From Burkholderiales bacterium (GTDB lineage Bacteria; Pseudomonadota; Gammaproteobacteria; Burkholderiales; SG8-39): DNA of 64,000 nucleotides. The stretch covers positions 1,922,001 through 1,986,000 of the forward strand of contig JAOSJV010000001.1 of the NCBI GenBank assembly GCA_027493935.1, written 5' to 3'. The notes beneath the pieces were generated by a model that was not told where the DNA came from, made no database searches, and was given only the letters and a program-made list of their open reading frames with translations. Below, in pieces: positions 9,019 to 17,802 of this stretch (positions are counted from its first letter, which is position 1; the number at the start of each line of letters is the position of its first letter). The translations under genes were made by a program, and so were the position numbers.

Positions 9019-10427
9019 TCCGATCCCACCAGGTCCGTTAGACGCACACCTTCGAACCCCGGCGGGAAAGTGCGTGCCAGCGAATCGTGCTGTGACGGCG
9101 GCAATCCGAACGGCCTGGTGGCATCGATGAGCATCTTGGTGCCAACCCGCTGACTCCAGGCCTTCCCCGGATCCAGCGGCGACGCGTTGTCGAGCGAGAA
9201 TACTCGCGTCCGGTCGATCTTGGTGAGTCCCGCTGCGGGATCGAGCCGCATGCCCAGGGCCCACAGCAACTCGCCCGGCTCGCTAATGTCGATGTCGCCG
9301 TCGACCGCGACGAGAAACTTCGGGTGGAGGTACGGGCTCGACGCCGCAGCCATCAGCGCGGTGCGGGCCTGGCCGGGGTAGCGCTGCTCGATGCGCAGCG
9401 CGACCATCAGTGGCGACATCGCGCCGATGCAGCGGATGTCGCGGATGTCTAGCATCCCGCCGTCGACGTTGCGCAGATGTTCGGCGAGCCTGACCTCCAC
9501 CGTGGCGCAGGTGATCGAATGCGCGTCGGAGGGTGGCTGGCCGCACGTCATCGCGTAGAAGATGGGGTTCCTGCGACGGCTGAGCGCTTTCACGCGGAAC
9601 ACCGGCGAGTCGCCCCGCTTCGAGTACGTGCCGGTCACCTCGCCGAACGGTCCCTCGGCGGCGATGTCGCCCGGCGCGATTTCGCCCTCGAGCACGATTT
9701 CGGCTTCCGCGGGAACCTCGATGTCGACGGCTTCACACCGGACCAGCCGGACCGGCTCTCCCAGCAGCGAGCCGGCGATCGCGAGCTCGTCCACGCCGAA
9801 CGGCGCGACGAATCCGGAGGCGAACATGATCAGCGGATGCCCGCCGATCACCATTGCCGCGGGCATCGCCTTGCCGCGATCGCCGTACATGCGTTGAATG
9901 CGCATCGCCTGGCGCGGCAGCATGTAGTAGCCGGTGCTCGCGCGGTCGTAGACCTGTGCCCGGTGCACCGATACGTTGCGGATCCCGGTGTCGGGGTCCT
10001 TGATGATGCACATACCCGACGCGATATAGCGCGCGGGGTCCTGCTCCGAGGTCCACATCGCGGGAATCTGCCGCAGGTCGACGCCATCGCCGGTCTGTAT
10101 CACTTCCTTGACAGGCGCGTCGGTACGGTCGACGAGAACCGGCGCGACGGTCGCACGGACGCGCTCGGTGAAACGCGCGACGACGTCCTGTTCCGCTACG
10201 CCGAGCGCGACGCCCCACTTGCGCCGGTCGGCGACGATCTGACTCGCCACCTGCCACTGCGGCGCAGCGCGGATGCTCTCGAACAGACAGGCCTTGCCGA
10301 GGCCGGCCAGCGCCTGGAACGACAGCGCCGAAAGGTTCTCGTCCGGATCCACTTCGCGACGGATGCGGATCAACTCGCCCGCCGCTTCGAGCGCCCGGAG
10401 ATGCCCGCGGATGGATTGGTCAATCAC
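9015..10427 (-). CDS. UbiD-family decarboxylase
   Basis: A 470-residue UbiD-family enzyme with an intact active site: Arg in NVSVHRAQVYD, the PAEAEIVLEGEI segment, and the Glu pair of EGPFGE. As a prenylated-FMN enzyme it would carry out non-oxidative decarboxylation, or carboxylation, of an aromatic or alpha,beta-unsaturated acid. It follows the LIV-type transporter genes on the same strand (93 bases after livF) and is coupled by ATGA to the degenerate UbiD homologue. The layout suggests the transporter imports its acid substrate; this is inference. Confidence 0.88.
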   Translation of the reverse strand: MIDQSIRGHLRALEAAGELIRIRREVDPDENLSALSFQALAGLGKACLFESIRAAPQWQVASQIVADRRKWGVALGVAEQDVVARFTERVRATVAPVLVDRTDAPVKEVIQTGDGVDLRQIPAMWTSEQDPARYIASGMCIIKDPDTGIRNVSVHRAQVYDRASTGYYMLPRQAMRIQRMYGDRGKAMPAAMVIGGHPLIMFASGFVAPFGVDELAIAGSLLGEPVRLVRCEAVDIEVPAEAEIVLEGEIAPGDIAAEGPFGEVTGTYSKRGDSPVFRVKALSRRRNPIFYAMTCGQPPSDAHSITCATVEVRLAEHLRNVDGGMLDIRDIRCIGAMSPLMVALRIEQRYPGQARTALMAAASSPYLHPKFLVAVDGDIDISEPGELLWALGMRLDPAAGLTKIDRTRVFSLDNASPLDPGKAWSQRVGTKMLIDATRPFGLPPSQHDSLARTFPPGFEGVRLTDLVGSE

Positions 10428-10520
10428 TTAGCACGGCCTCCGTCAATGATGGCGCCGACGACCGTACGTCGGAGAAGCAGCCGGTGCGCCGGGGCAAGAA
10501 GCGGTCGCGCGCGCGAGGGA

Positions 10521-11228
10521 TCAGGCATTTCCGCCCAGATACGCATTGATCACCGACTCGTCGCTGCCGAGGTCGCTCGCGCGGCCCTCGAGCGCCACGC
10601 GTCCCTGCTCGAGGACGTAACCGCGATCTGCCAGCGCGAGCGCCTTGCGGGCGTTCTGCTCGACCAGCAAGATGCCCGAGTCCACGCCGCGAAGCTCGGC
10701 AAGGGTGAGGAAAATCTCTTCGACTGCTTTGGGTGCGAGCCCCAGCGAGGGCTCGTCGAGCATCAGCAGCTTCGGCTCGCCGACCAGCGCCCGGCCCAGC
10801 GCGAGCATCTGCTGCTGTCCGCCGCTCAGTGTGCTGGCGAGCTGTCGGCGCCGCTCGGCGAGCACGGGAAACAGCGCGAATACGCGCTGGAGCCGACGCG
10901 CGGACTCAGCGCGCGGCGCGAGGTACATTCCCGTGAGCAGATTCTCCTCGACCGAGAGGTTAGGGAAGACCCGACGACCTTCCGGGACCAGGCGGATGCC
11001 GCGCTCGGCAATCCGGTGCGCCGGAAGACCGGAGATCGACGCGTCCTCGAAACGCACGGTACCGCGCCGCGCGGCGAGCGAGCCCATGATCGTGCGCAAG
11101 AGCGTCGACTTGCCGGCGCCGTTCGCGCCGACGATCGCCACGATCTCGCCGCGTCCGACGTCGAGCTTCACGTCTGTCAGCACCTGAATTTCGCCGTAGC
11201 CGGCGCACAGTCCTTCGATCCGTAACAT
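10521..11228 (-). CDS. livF: Branched-chain-amino-acid-type ABC transporter ATP-binding protein (LivF type)
   Basis: About 235 residues. Walker A is GANGAGKST, the signature is LSGGQQQ, Walker B is LLMLDEP, and the switch His region reads LVEQNARKAL, as in LivF rather than LivG. ATG 11228 lies one base after the livG stop. A GTG at 11243 in the same frame would add five residues and overlap livG by 14 bases. It powers import together with LivG, LivH and LivM. Because the set sits among decarboxylase and molybdoenzyme genes, the cargo may be an aromatic acid rather than an amino acid. Confidence 0.88.
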   Translation of the reverse strand: MLRIEGLCAGYGEIQVLTDVKLDVGRGEIVAIVGANGAGKSTLLRTIMGSLAARRGTVRFEDASISGLPAHRIAERGIRLVPEGRRVFPNLSVEENLLTGMYLAPRAESARRLQRVFALFPVLAERRRQLASTLSGGQQQMLALGRALVGEPKLLMLDEPSLGLAPKAVEEIFLTLAELRGVDSGILLVEQNARKALALADRGYVLEQGRVALEGRASDLGSDESVINAYLGGNA

Positions 11229-11229
11229 C

Positions 11230-11985
11230 TCAGTGGGCGACACCTAGGTACGCGTCTATGACGCCCGGGTCGGAGCGCACCTGCGCAGGGGGCCCCGATG
11301 CGATGAGCCGTCCGAAGTTGAGCACCAGGATGCGCGAGCAGACCTGCATCACGAGCTTCATGTCGTGCTCGACCAGCAGGATCGTATAGCCCTGCGCACG
11401 CAGTGCGTCGAGAAGGCGCCGCAGGTCTGCCGTCTCGGTGTCGTTCAGCCCCGCGGCCGGCTCGTCGAGCAGGAGCAATTCGGGTCCGGTGGCCAGCGCG
11501 CGGGCGATCTCCAGGCGCCTCTGGGCACCGTAGGGAAGGTGGGTCGCCGCCTCGTCTCGGCGTGCGGACAGCCCGACCCCGTCGAGAACCGCCAACGCTT
11601 GCCGCCGCCGCTCGCGCTCGCCGGCGGTCCGAAACGGCCAGAACTGCGTGGCGCGAACGGTTGCCCGGCACGCCTGCGCTACCAGTATGTGCTCGAGCAC
11701 TGTGAGACTGGGAAACAAGCGGATGTTCTGAAACGTACGCGCGATCCCGCGGCGCGCGATCGCCGTCGGATCGCACCCCGAAATTCTCGTACCGCGGTGC
11801 AGGATCTCTCCCGCCGTCGGGCGGTGCACCCCGGTCACGAGATTGAAGACGGTAGTCTTGCCGGCGCCGTTGGGCCCGATCAGACCGACCAGCTCGCCCG
11901 CGTCGACGCAGAACGAAAGCCTCTCGACCGCGGCGACGCCACCGAAGCGCTTGTCGACGCCGCGTGCCTCGAGAATGACGCTCAT
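11230..11985 (-). CDS. livG: Branched-chain-amino-acid-type ABC transporter ATP-binding protein (LivG type)
   Basis: A 251-residue protein with Walker A GPNGAGKTT, the LivG-typical GIARTFQNIRLF Q-loop region, and Walker B LLLLDEP. The signature motif is degenerate: the expected LSYGQQR-like region reads LPYGAQRRLEIARAL. This is a usual LivG variation. ATG 11985 overlaps the livM end by four bases (stop at 11982), so the genes are translationally coupled. A longer open frame extends upstream of the ATG but is the shadow of livM. Confidence 0.88.
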   Translation of the reverse strand: MSVILEARGVDKRFGGVAAVERLSFCVDAGELVGLIGPNGAGKTTVFNLVTGVHRPTAGEILHRGTRISGCDPTAIARRGIARTFQNIRLFPSLTVLEHILVAQACRATVRATQFWPFRTAGERERRRQALAVLDGVGLSARRDEAATHLPYGAQRRLEIARALATGPELLLLDEPAAGLNDTETADLRRLLDALRAQGYTILLVEHDMKLVMQVCSRILVLNFGRLIASGPPAQVRSDPGVIDAYLGVAH

Positions 11986-12827
11986 GCGGCGTCGCGGCCG
12001 GAACGGGCACGCCACAAACGGATCAGGAAGGTGCGGGTCAGCAGGCCTTCGGGCCGTAGCACCATCAACGCGACCAGCAGCGCGCCGTAAGCAGAGAGAC
12101 GCCAATCGGCGAGGAACCGTAGCGCCTCGGGGAGCAAAGTGAAGATCACCGCACCGAGGACCGCGCCCCAGAATGTCTGCATACCACCGAGGATCACGAA
12201 CAGGACGGCGTTCGCGGACACCAGGAAATTGAAATTTCCGCTTTCGATATAGAGGGCGTAGTGCGCGAAGAGCGCGCCGGCGATGCCTGCGATGAGAGCA
12301 CCCGAGACGAGGGCCAGAAGACGCGCGCCGGTGACGTTGATACCGATCGAACGGGCGGCCTGATCGTCGTCGCGAACCGCATACGCGGCGCGGCCGGCGC
12401 GTGACACCTCGAAGGCGAGAAACAGCAGCACGAACACGGCGACGAAAGCAGCAATCATCTCGAGCGACGTTCCGGACATGCCGCGCATTCCGTAGGCACC
12501 TCCGGTCGGCTCGAAATTCTGGAAGAAGGTGCGCACCACCTCGCCGAATGCCAGTGTCCCCATCACGAAATAGATGCCCTGCAGGCGCAGCACGGGCAGG
12601 CCGACCAGCGCGCCAGTGACGGCGGCCGCGCAGGCCCCCGCCGCCAGCGCCGGGTAGAGATTCCACCCGAGCTCGACGGTCAGGAACGACGAGACGTAGG
12701 CGCCGATCGCCATGAAACCGGCGTTGCCGAGCGAAAGGCGGTCGGTAGCGAGCATGGCATACGCCGATAGGGCGAGGAGGATGTTGATCCCCATCGATGC
12801 GAGCACGCCCTCGTAGTAGACGTTCAC
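11982..12827 (-). CDS. livM: Branched-chain-amino-acid-type ABC transporter permease (LivM type)
   Basis: About 281 residues with some eight or nine hydrophobic helices, including the family segments LSLGNAGFMAIGAY and GIYFVMGTLAFGE, and the EAA-like loop DDDQAARSIGINV. The start is taken as the GTG at 12827 (VNVYYEGVLAS), two bases after the livH stop. A longer open frame upstream would need to read through livH and the binding-protein gene and is rejected. It forms the inner-membrane channel together with LivH. Confidence 0.85.
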   Translation of the reverse strand: MNVYYEGVLASMGINILLALSAYAMLATDRLSLGNAGFMAIGAYVSSFLTVELGWNLYPALAAGACAAAVTGALVGLPVLRLQGIYFVMGTLAFGEVVRTFFQNFEPTGGAYGMRGMSGTSLEMIAAFVAVFVLLFLAFEVSRAGRAAYAVRDDDQAARSIGINVTGARLLALVSGALIAGIAGALFAHYALYIESGNFNFLVSANAVLFVILGGMQTFWGAVLGAVIFTLLPEALRFLADWRLSAYGALLVALMVLRPEGLLTRTFLIRLWRARSGRDAA

Positions 12828-12829
12828 GT

Positions 12830-13693
12830 CTAGCGCCCCGCCTGTGCCGGAAACAGGCCCTCTGGCTTGAAAATCAGGAAGGCGAAAAACACCGAGAAGA
12901 TGACGAAGTCGCGGTAGCCGGCGTAGAAGTATGCGTCGTTCATCGTCTCGATCAGTCCGAGCGCTAGCCCGCCGATCATCGCGCCGCGCAGGTTGCCGAG
13001 CCCACCTATCACGATCGCCACCATGCCGATCAGTCCCTGCCGGATGCCGATCAGCGGTGTGACCTGCGAGTACACGAGCGTGGTCAGCACACCGGCGACC
13101 CCGGCCAGCGCACCGGAGACGAAGAAGGTGGTGATGGTGATGCGCGACGGGTGCACGCCATGCTGCGCGGCAGTCTCCGGATCGTCGGAGGTGGCGCGCA
13201 GCGCGATGCCCCAACGCGTTCGGCGCACGAGCAGGTCGAGCCCGAACATAAGCGTGAACGCGGTCGCGAGGATCGCGATCTGCACCGCGGAAATCGAGAG
13301 TGACCCGATGGCGAACTGCTGCGGCTCGGCCGAATGCGGAAAGCGCGACGGTTCCGATCCGAACATCTGCGTCGCGACGTTCTGCAGCAGGATGCCGAAG
13401 GCGATCGTGGTCAGCATTGGCGACAGGAAGCTCGCGTGGCGGAGCGGATGGAAGCACACCCGCTCGACCGCCACCGCCACAAGCCCGGCAACCGCGAACG
13501 CCGCGGCGAGGTTCACCGGCAGCGGTGCCCCCAGCGCCGCGAGCGCAATGCCGGCGAACGCGCCGACCATGAACAGCTCGCCGTGCGCGATGTTGAGCTT
13601 CTTTAGCACCCCGAGGACCAGCGTATAGCCGATGGCGATCAGCGCATATGTGCTCCCCAGGGTGATGCCATTGACGAGCTGCTGACCCAGCAT
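12830..13693 (-). CDS. livH: Branched-chain-amino-acid-type ABC transporter permease (LivH type)
   Basis: A 287-residue multi-spanning permease. It begins MLGQQLVNGITLGSTYALIA and carries the conserved segments NIAHGELFMVGAF and GLGNLRGAMIGGLALGL. The cytoplasmic coupling loop is in the ATSDDPETAAQHGVHPSR region. It sits 30 bases downstream of the binding-protein gene and is followed at two bases by livM. The order binding protein-H-M-G-F is that of standard HAAT transporters. Confidence 0.88.
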   Translation of the reverse strand: MLGQQLVNGITLGSTYALIAIGYTLVLGVLKKLNIAHGELFMVGAFAGIALAALGAPLPVNLAAAFAVAGLVAVAVERVCFHPLRHASFLSPMLTTIAFGILLQNVATQMFGSEPSRFPHSAEPQQFAIGSLSISAVQIAILATAFTLMFGLDLLVRRTRWGIALRATSDDPETAAQHGVHPSRITITTFFVSGALAGVAGVLTTLVYSQVTPLIGIRQGLIGMVAIVIGGLGNLRGAMIGGLALGLIETMNDAYFYAGYRDFVIFSVFFAFLIFKPEGLFPAQAGR

Positions 13694-13723
13694 GACTCTG
13701 GCGAATGGCCGACGTAAGGCGTA

Positions 13724-14922
13724 TCAGCGCCCGCCGACGACCTGCCAGTGACCGCCGCGCGCCTCCATCACGAGGACGTCCTTGACGCCGTCGCCGTCGT
13801 CGTTGAAACCCTTGCTCGCGACACCCTTGAAGTCGCGCAGGCCGGTGAAGTAGCGCATGATCTTCTCGCGATCGGCTTCGAGCGTCTCTGCGCGGTTCTG
13901 GACGCCTGTCTTGAGAATCGCCTCGACGATCATGTGCACGGCGTCCCAGGCGTTGACCGCGTAGTAGTCCGGCACCTGCGTGAACGGCCCGGGGTAAAGG
14001 GTCTTTGCACGTTCGGCGTAAGCGGCCTTGAACGCCTTGCTCAGGGGGTCGTCCAACGACTCGTGCCAGATGCCGCCGGCGAACACCCCTCGACCGCCTT
14101 GCCGCCACGCTCGGGCAGATTTCCTTCCATCAGGGGCGCAGTGCCGAAGAAGGGCTGCTTCATGCCCTGCTTGCGCGCCTCGAGAATGATGTTCAGGGCA
14201 TCCGGTCCGAGCGCACCCAGCCCGACCGCGTCAGGGTTCAGCGACTTCAGCCGCGTGACTTGGGTGGTAAAGCCGAGGTCGCCGGTCTGGAAGGTCACCG
14301 GGTCTTTGCCGGTCACCACGTCGACGCTGTTCGCCGTCAACGCCGCGGGGATCACGCCAGTCCCGATCGCGCGGGCGACCGCGTCCTTGGTATCCGAAAT
14401 CATCGCCACTCGCTTGAACCCATAGCGCTTCATCGCGGCCTTGACGACTGCGTCGGCGATCTTGTCCTCGGTGAGCGTGTTGCGGAACGCGTAGGGCCGG
14501 TTGGCCTTGGCCACCCCCGGCTTGGACGAGGCGACCGCCACCTGCACCACCTTCAAGCGGTTGCCGAGGGGGAAAGTCGCCTCGGCGGTGCTGCTGTAGT
14601 GCGGACCGACGATGGCGAGCACCTTGTCGTCGCCGGCGACCTTGCGCACCGCGCTGATTGCCTCCTGGGGGTTGGACCCTTCGTCGGCAAAGTACAGCTT
14701 GATCGGCACCCCGGCCACGCCGCCCTTGGCGTTGATCACATCGACTGCGGCCTGCGCGCCGATCGCTTCGCGCTTGCCGACGTCTGCGGCATGCCCCGTC
14801 ACCGGCACCACGACCCCGATCCTCACTTCGCTTCCGCCAAGCTTCTGGGCGGTCGCGTGGCCGGCAACGGCCAGCGCGACGACCGCCAGCACCGCCGCGA
14901 GATTCTTGCGCTTCAGGTTCAT
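13724..14922 (-). CDS. Leu/Ile/Val-type ABC transporter periplasmic binding protein, one frameshift
   Basis: About 399 residues when joined across a shift at the C4 run 14086-14089 (a fifth C, G on the coding strand, restores KAVEG-VFAGGIWHES). A signal peptide (LAAVLAVVALAVAGHATAQ) is followed by the type I binding-protein fold: VRIGVVVPVTGHAADVGK, then VGPHYSSTAEA near residue 110. The start ATG 14922 is chosen over ATG 14928 because the Shine-Dalgarno AGGGGG at 14929-14934 has correct spacing only to 14922. It delivers the substrate to the LivHMGF transporter. The ligand is not known. Confidence 0.85.
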
Positions 14923-14982
14923 CGTCATCCCCCTGTTGGTGAGTTTCAAACGCATCGCCTTCCGGGCCTAGGCGTCGGGGCG

Positions 14983-15360
14983 CTACTCCCCGGTCGTGCC
15001 CGGTAGATCCTCGTAGGGCCGCCTCGGCGGCCGAGGCTTCGGCGACCACATCACGCTGCGCGGGCGCCGTGCCATATGCTCGATCAGCGCGTCGAGCGGC
15101 CCGTACTCCATCACCATCGCCATGCAATGGTGCACGCATGCCGGCCGCTTGCCTTCCTGCTGCACGCGCCGCGCGCAGAGGTCGCAGAGGTCGGTGGGAA
15201 TGGGGACGTAGTTGAACGTCTGCCCGCCATTGAGCACCTGCTCCACGACCTTGATGCCGTACTCGGTGGGGCCGAGGTCGTGCTCCTGGCGGCAGGCGGC
15301 CTCGCAGGCCATGCACCCGGTGCAGAACTCGACGTCGATCCAAAGCCCGCGCGCACTCAT
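14983..15360 (-). CDS. Ferredoxin-like 4Fe-4S electron-transfer subunit of a molybdoenzyme
   Basis: A 125-residue protein whose first motif is C-x2-C-x2-C-x3-C in CTGCMACEAAC and whose second Cys set is CDLCARR followed by CVHHC. This is similar to short DmsB/PadC-type subunits but with room for about two clusters only. The C-terminal 30 residues are Arg/Pro rich. It has no signal peptide. It lies 19 bases downstream of the molybdopterin catalytic-subunit gene, so it most likely passes electrons to or from that enzyme. Confidence 0.78.
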   Translation of the reverse strand: MSARGLWIDVEFCTGCMACEAACRQEHDLGPTEYGIKVVEQVLNGGQTFNYVPIPTDLCDLCARRVQQEGKRPACVHHCMAMVMEYGPLDALIEHMARRPRSVMWSPKPRPPRRPYEDLPGTTGE

Positions 15361-15379
15361 GACACGCTCCCTTCGCTTG

Positions 15380-17620
15380 TCATGGCGCTCGTTCCTCGAC
15401 TTTGCGGATCCGGCACAGGAGGGACTTGACCTGCGCGCCGCCGAAGCCGGTCTTCGAGTGCAGGCCGCCTGGAATCAGCTCGTTGCCGTTTGCCTCGTAG
15501 GCGCTGAAGTCGGCGTCCTCGCGCACCCGCTCCGGATAGAACCAGCTGTGCTGCGTCAGGACCAAGCGCGGATGGACCAGGCTGTAGCGCGCGCGCATCT
15601 TGATGCGGCCGAACTGGTTCTCGATCCACACCCAGTCGCCGTTCGCGATGCCGTATTGCGCAGCGGTGCGCGGATGGATCTGCGCGAGCGGCTCGGGATT
15701 CATCGCCCTCAGGCTTGGAATGTTGCGAAACTCGCTGTGGAAGAACGCGATCGAGCGCGATCCGGTGTTGAGGATCAGCGGATACTCCGCCGCCAGCGCG
15801 GGCGTGCTGACCGGGCTGAATTGCGGCTCGGTGTACGAGGGCAGGGGGTCGTAGCCCCACGCCTTCATGCGAGACGAAGCAAGCTCGATCTTGCCCGACG
15901 GCGTCTCGAAACCGGGTTTGCCGTCGGCGCGCAGCAGTCCGCGCTCGTGGCGCGCGTAGGGCAGCTCACGCGACCCCGCGCGCGGCAGGATCCAGCCTTT
16001 CTCGCGCACTTCCTCGAGGCCGATGCCCGAGGGCTTGAGGTAGAACCGGTACAGTTCCTCCAAGGTCGCGTACTGGAACTTGGTGTTGAACCGACGGGCC
16101 AGCTCGAAGCAGATTTCCGCGTCCGAGCGGCACTCGCCGACACGCAGCGCGCGGTTCTGCGACGTGAGCGGAGACCACCACGCGCGTACGCCGTCCCGCT
16201 CGGCGAAGCTAGAAGACGGCAGCAGGACGTCGGCCAGAGCCATCGCAGTCGGCGTCATGAACAGATCGACAACGACGTTGAACTCGAGCGACTCGAAGGC
16301 TCTGCGCCATCTGCGCGGGTCCTGGGCCCCGACGACAAAATTCGTGCCGGCGATGAAGGACGCCTTCACGGGATAGGGCTTCCCGGAGAAGATCTGGTCG
16401 ATTACGGCGTCGGGCTGGGCACGCCAGTGCAGATCCCGGACGATCGGATAGCGATCGGCGCCGATCCGCTTGGCGAACTGCTCCCGGGGCATCGCGTCGC
16501 CGTACATCGCCTCGATCGCGGCCTGGCTCATGGGATAGGAGGTCACCCCGTAGGCGGGACGAGCGACCACCATGCCGCCGGGCTTCTCGACGTTTCCCGT
16601 GATGGACCACAGAGCATTTATCGCCAGCGCCACGGTGAGCCCCTCGGGCGCGAAATCGATCGGTACGCCCCACTGCAGGGCCGAGGGCCGGCCGGCGGCG
16701 TAGAGTCGGGCCGCGGCGGCTATCTTGTCGGCAGGAACCCAAGTGATCTGCGATACCTTGTCGAGCGGATATTCCTGCACCCGCGTGCGCAACTCGTCGA
16801 AGCCGATAGTCCAGTCCCGGACGAACGCCTTGTCGTACAGACCCTCGTTGATGATGACGTTGAGCATTCCGAGCGCGAGCGCGCCATCGGTGCCGGGGCG
16901 CACCGGGAGCCAGATCGCGGCACGCGAAGCGAGCCAGTTGTAGTTCGGATCGATCACCACGAGCTTCGAGCCGCGCTTGAGCGCGTGCACGATCCAGTGA
17001 CCGTGCAGGCCGTCATTGCAGGTGGCCACTGCATTCTGACCCCACACCAGGTAGCACTCGGGCACGCGCCACGCGGGATCGTCGTAGCGCTTGCCCGAGA
17101 ACTGCGAGGAATCCGGCACCACGTAGTCGCCCATCGCGATCTTCATCGACAGGAGCCGCGGGTGGTAGCACGAATTGCCCGGCAGCGACTGCATCCAGTT
17201 CGGGCTGCCGAAGTTGTAGGCCAGCATGACCAGCCAGCCGCCGACGTCGCGGCCCGTGCCCTGCACGAACAGCGTGGACTCGGCGCCGTACCGGGCGCGG
17301 ACGCCCGTCATACGCTGCTCGACGAGTTCCAGCGCCTCGTCCCAGGTGGCCTGCTGCCACGTGTCCGTGCCGCGGGGGCCGCGTCGGATTAGCGGATGCA
17401 GAAGCCGGTCCGGGGCGTGGACGTACTCGCGCAGTGCAAGCGCGCGCGGACATAAGGTACCCAGATTGTAGGGGTGCTCGGCAATGCCCTCGACCTTGAG
17501 CAGCCTGCCGTCGCGCACGTGCAACTCCACGCCGCAGCCGCCGTGGCAGCCGGTGCCCGCGGACCAGGTCGTCGAGCGCACCACCTTGACTTCGCTCTGG
17601 CCCTTAGCGCTCATTGCCAT
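15380..17620 (-). CDS. DMSO-reductase-family molybdopterin oxidoreductase, catalytic subunit
   Basis: A 746-residue Mo-bisMGD enzyme. The N-terminal cluster motif normally C-x2-C-x3-C-x27-C is here G22-x2-C25-x3-C29-x27-C57: the first ligand is Gly, so only three of four Cys remain. The probable Mo ligand is Cys in LPGNSCYHP. MGD-binding segments include VVIDPNYNWLASRA and LILNTGSRSIAFFHSEFRN. There is no twin-arginine signal, so it is probably cytoplasmic. It leads an operon with a ferredoxin-like subunit and the LIV-type transporter. It might hydroxylate, transhydroxylate or reduce an aromatic intermediate, as resorcinol hydroxylase or PadB-type enzymes do; this is inference. Confidence 0.8.
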   Translation of the reverse strand: MAMSAKGQSEVKVVRSTTWSAGTGCHGGCGVELHVRDGRLLKVEGIAEHPYNLGTLCPRALALREYVHAPDRLLHPLIRRGPRGTDTWQQATWDEALELVEQRMTGVRARYGAESTLFVQGTGRDVGGWLVMLAYNFGSPNWMQSLPGNSCYHPRLLSMKIAMGDYVVPDSSQFSGKRYDDPAWRVPECYLVWGQNAVATCNDGLHGHWIVHALKRGSKLVVIDPNYNWLASRAAIWLPVRPGTDGALALGMLNVIINEGLYDKAFVRDWTIGFDELRTRVQEYPLDKVSQITWVPADKIAAAARLYAAGRPSALQWGVPIDFAPEGLTVALAINALWSITGNVEKPGGMVVARPAYGVTSYPMSQAAIEAMYGDAMPREQFAKRIGADRYPIVRDLHWRAQPDAVIDQIFSGKPYPVKASFIAGTNFVVGAQDPRRWRRAFESLEFNVVVDLFMTPTAMALADVLLPSSSFAERDGVRAWWSPLTSQNRALRVGECRSDAEICFELARRFNTKFQYATLEELYRFYLKPSGIGLEEVREKGWILPRAGSRELPYARHERGLLRADGKPGFETPSGKIELASSRMKAWGYDPLPSYTEPQFSPVSTPALAAEYPLILNTGSRSIAFFHSEFRNIPSLRAMNPEPLAQIHPRTAAQYGIANGDWVWIENQFGRIKMRARYSLVHPRLVLTQHSWFYPERVREDADFSAYEANGNELIPGGLHSKTGFGGAQVKSLLCRIRKVEERAP

Positions 17621-17695
17621 ATCCCCACCGCTCTCGTATGCACGCCGTAGCCCGCGTGTGCCTGCACAGCGTTCGGGCCTGCGCGTTCCGTGGAT

Positions 17696-17724
17696 TTGCC
17701 TGGCCCCTGCACGGGTGCTAATAT
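17696..17724 (+). promoter_or_regulatory. Predicted promoter of the GntR/FCD regulator gene
   Basis: TTGCCT (17696-17701), a 17-base spacer and TAATAT (17719-17724) give a credible sigma70 promoter reading toward the regulator gene at 17803. The surrounding 17719-17740 is strikingly A/T-rich for this genome. The same 182-base gap must also hold the promoter of the divergent molybdoenzyme operon, so autoregulation and control of that operon by the regulator are plausible. Confidence 0.4.
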
Positions 17725-17802
17725 TTTACATAAATTTCTTGGAAACACCAGGAGCGCCGATCCGATGCCGGACAAACCGACCAGCCGACACGGCCTAAGC
17801 CG

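Noticed and set aside
11230..14108. Very long frames running through livG, livM, livH and the binding-protein gene (478 and 708 codons)
   Set aside because: In this G/C-rich DNA antisense and off-frame readings stay open; only the parts starting at 11985 (ATG) and 12827 (GTG) have family motifs and operon-like spacing.
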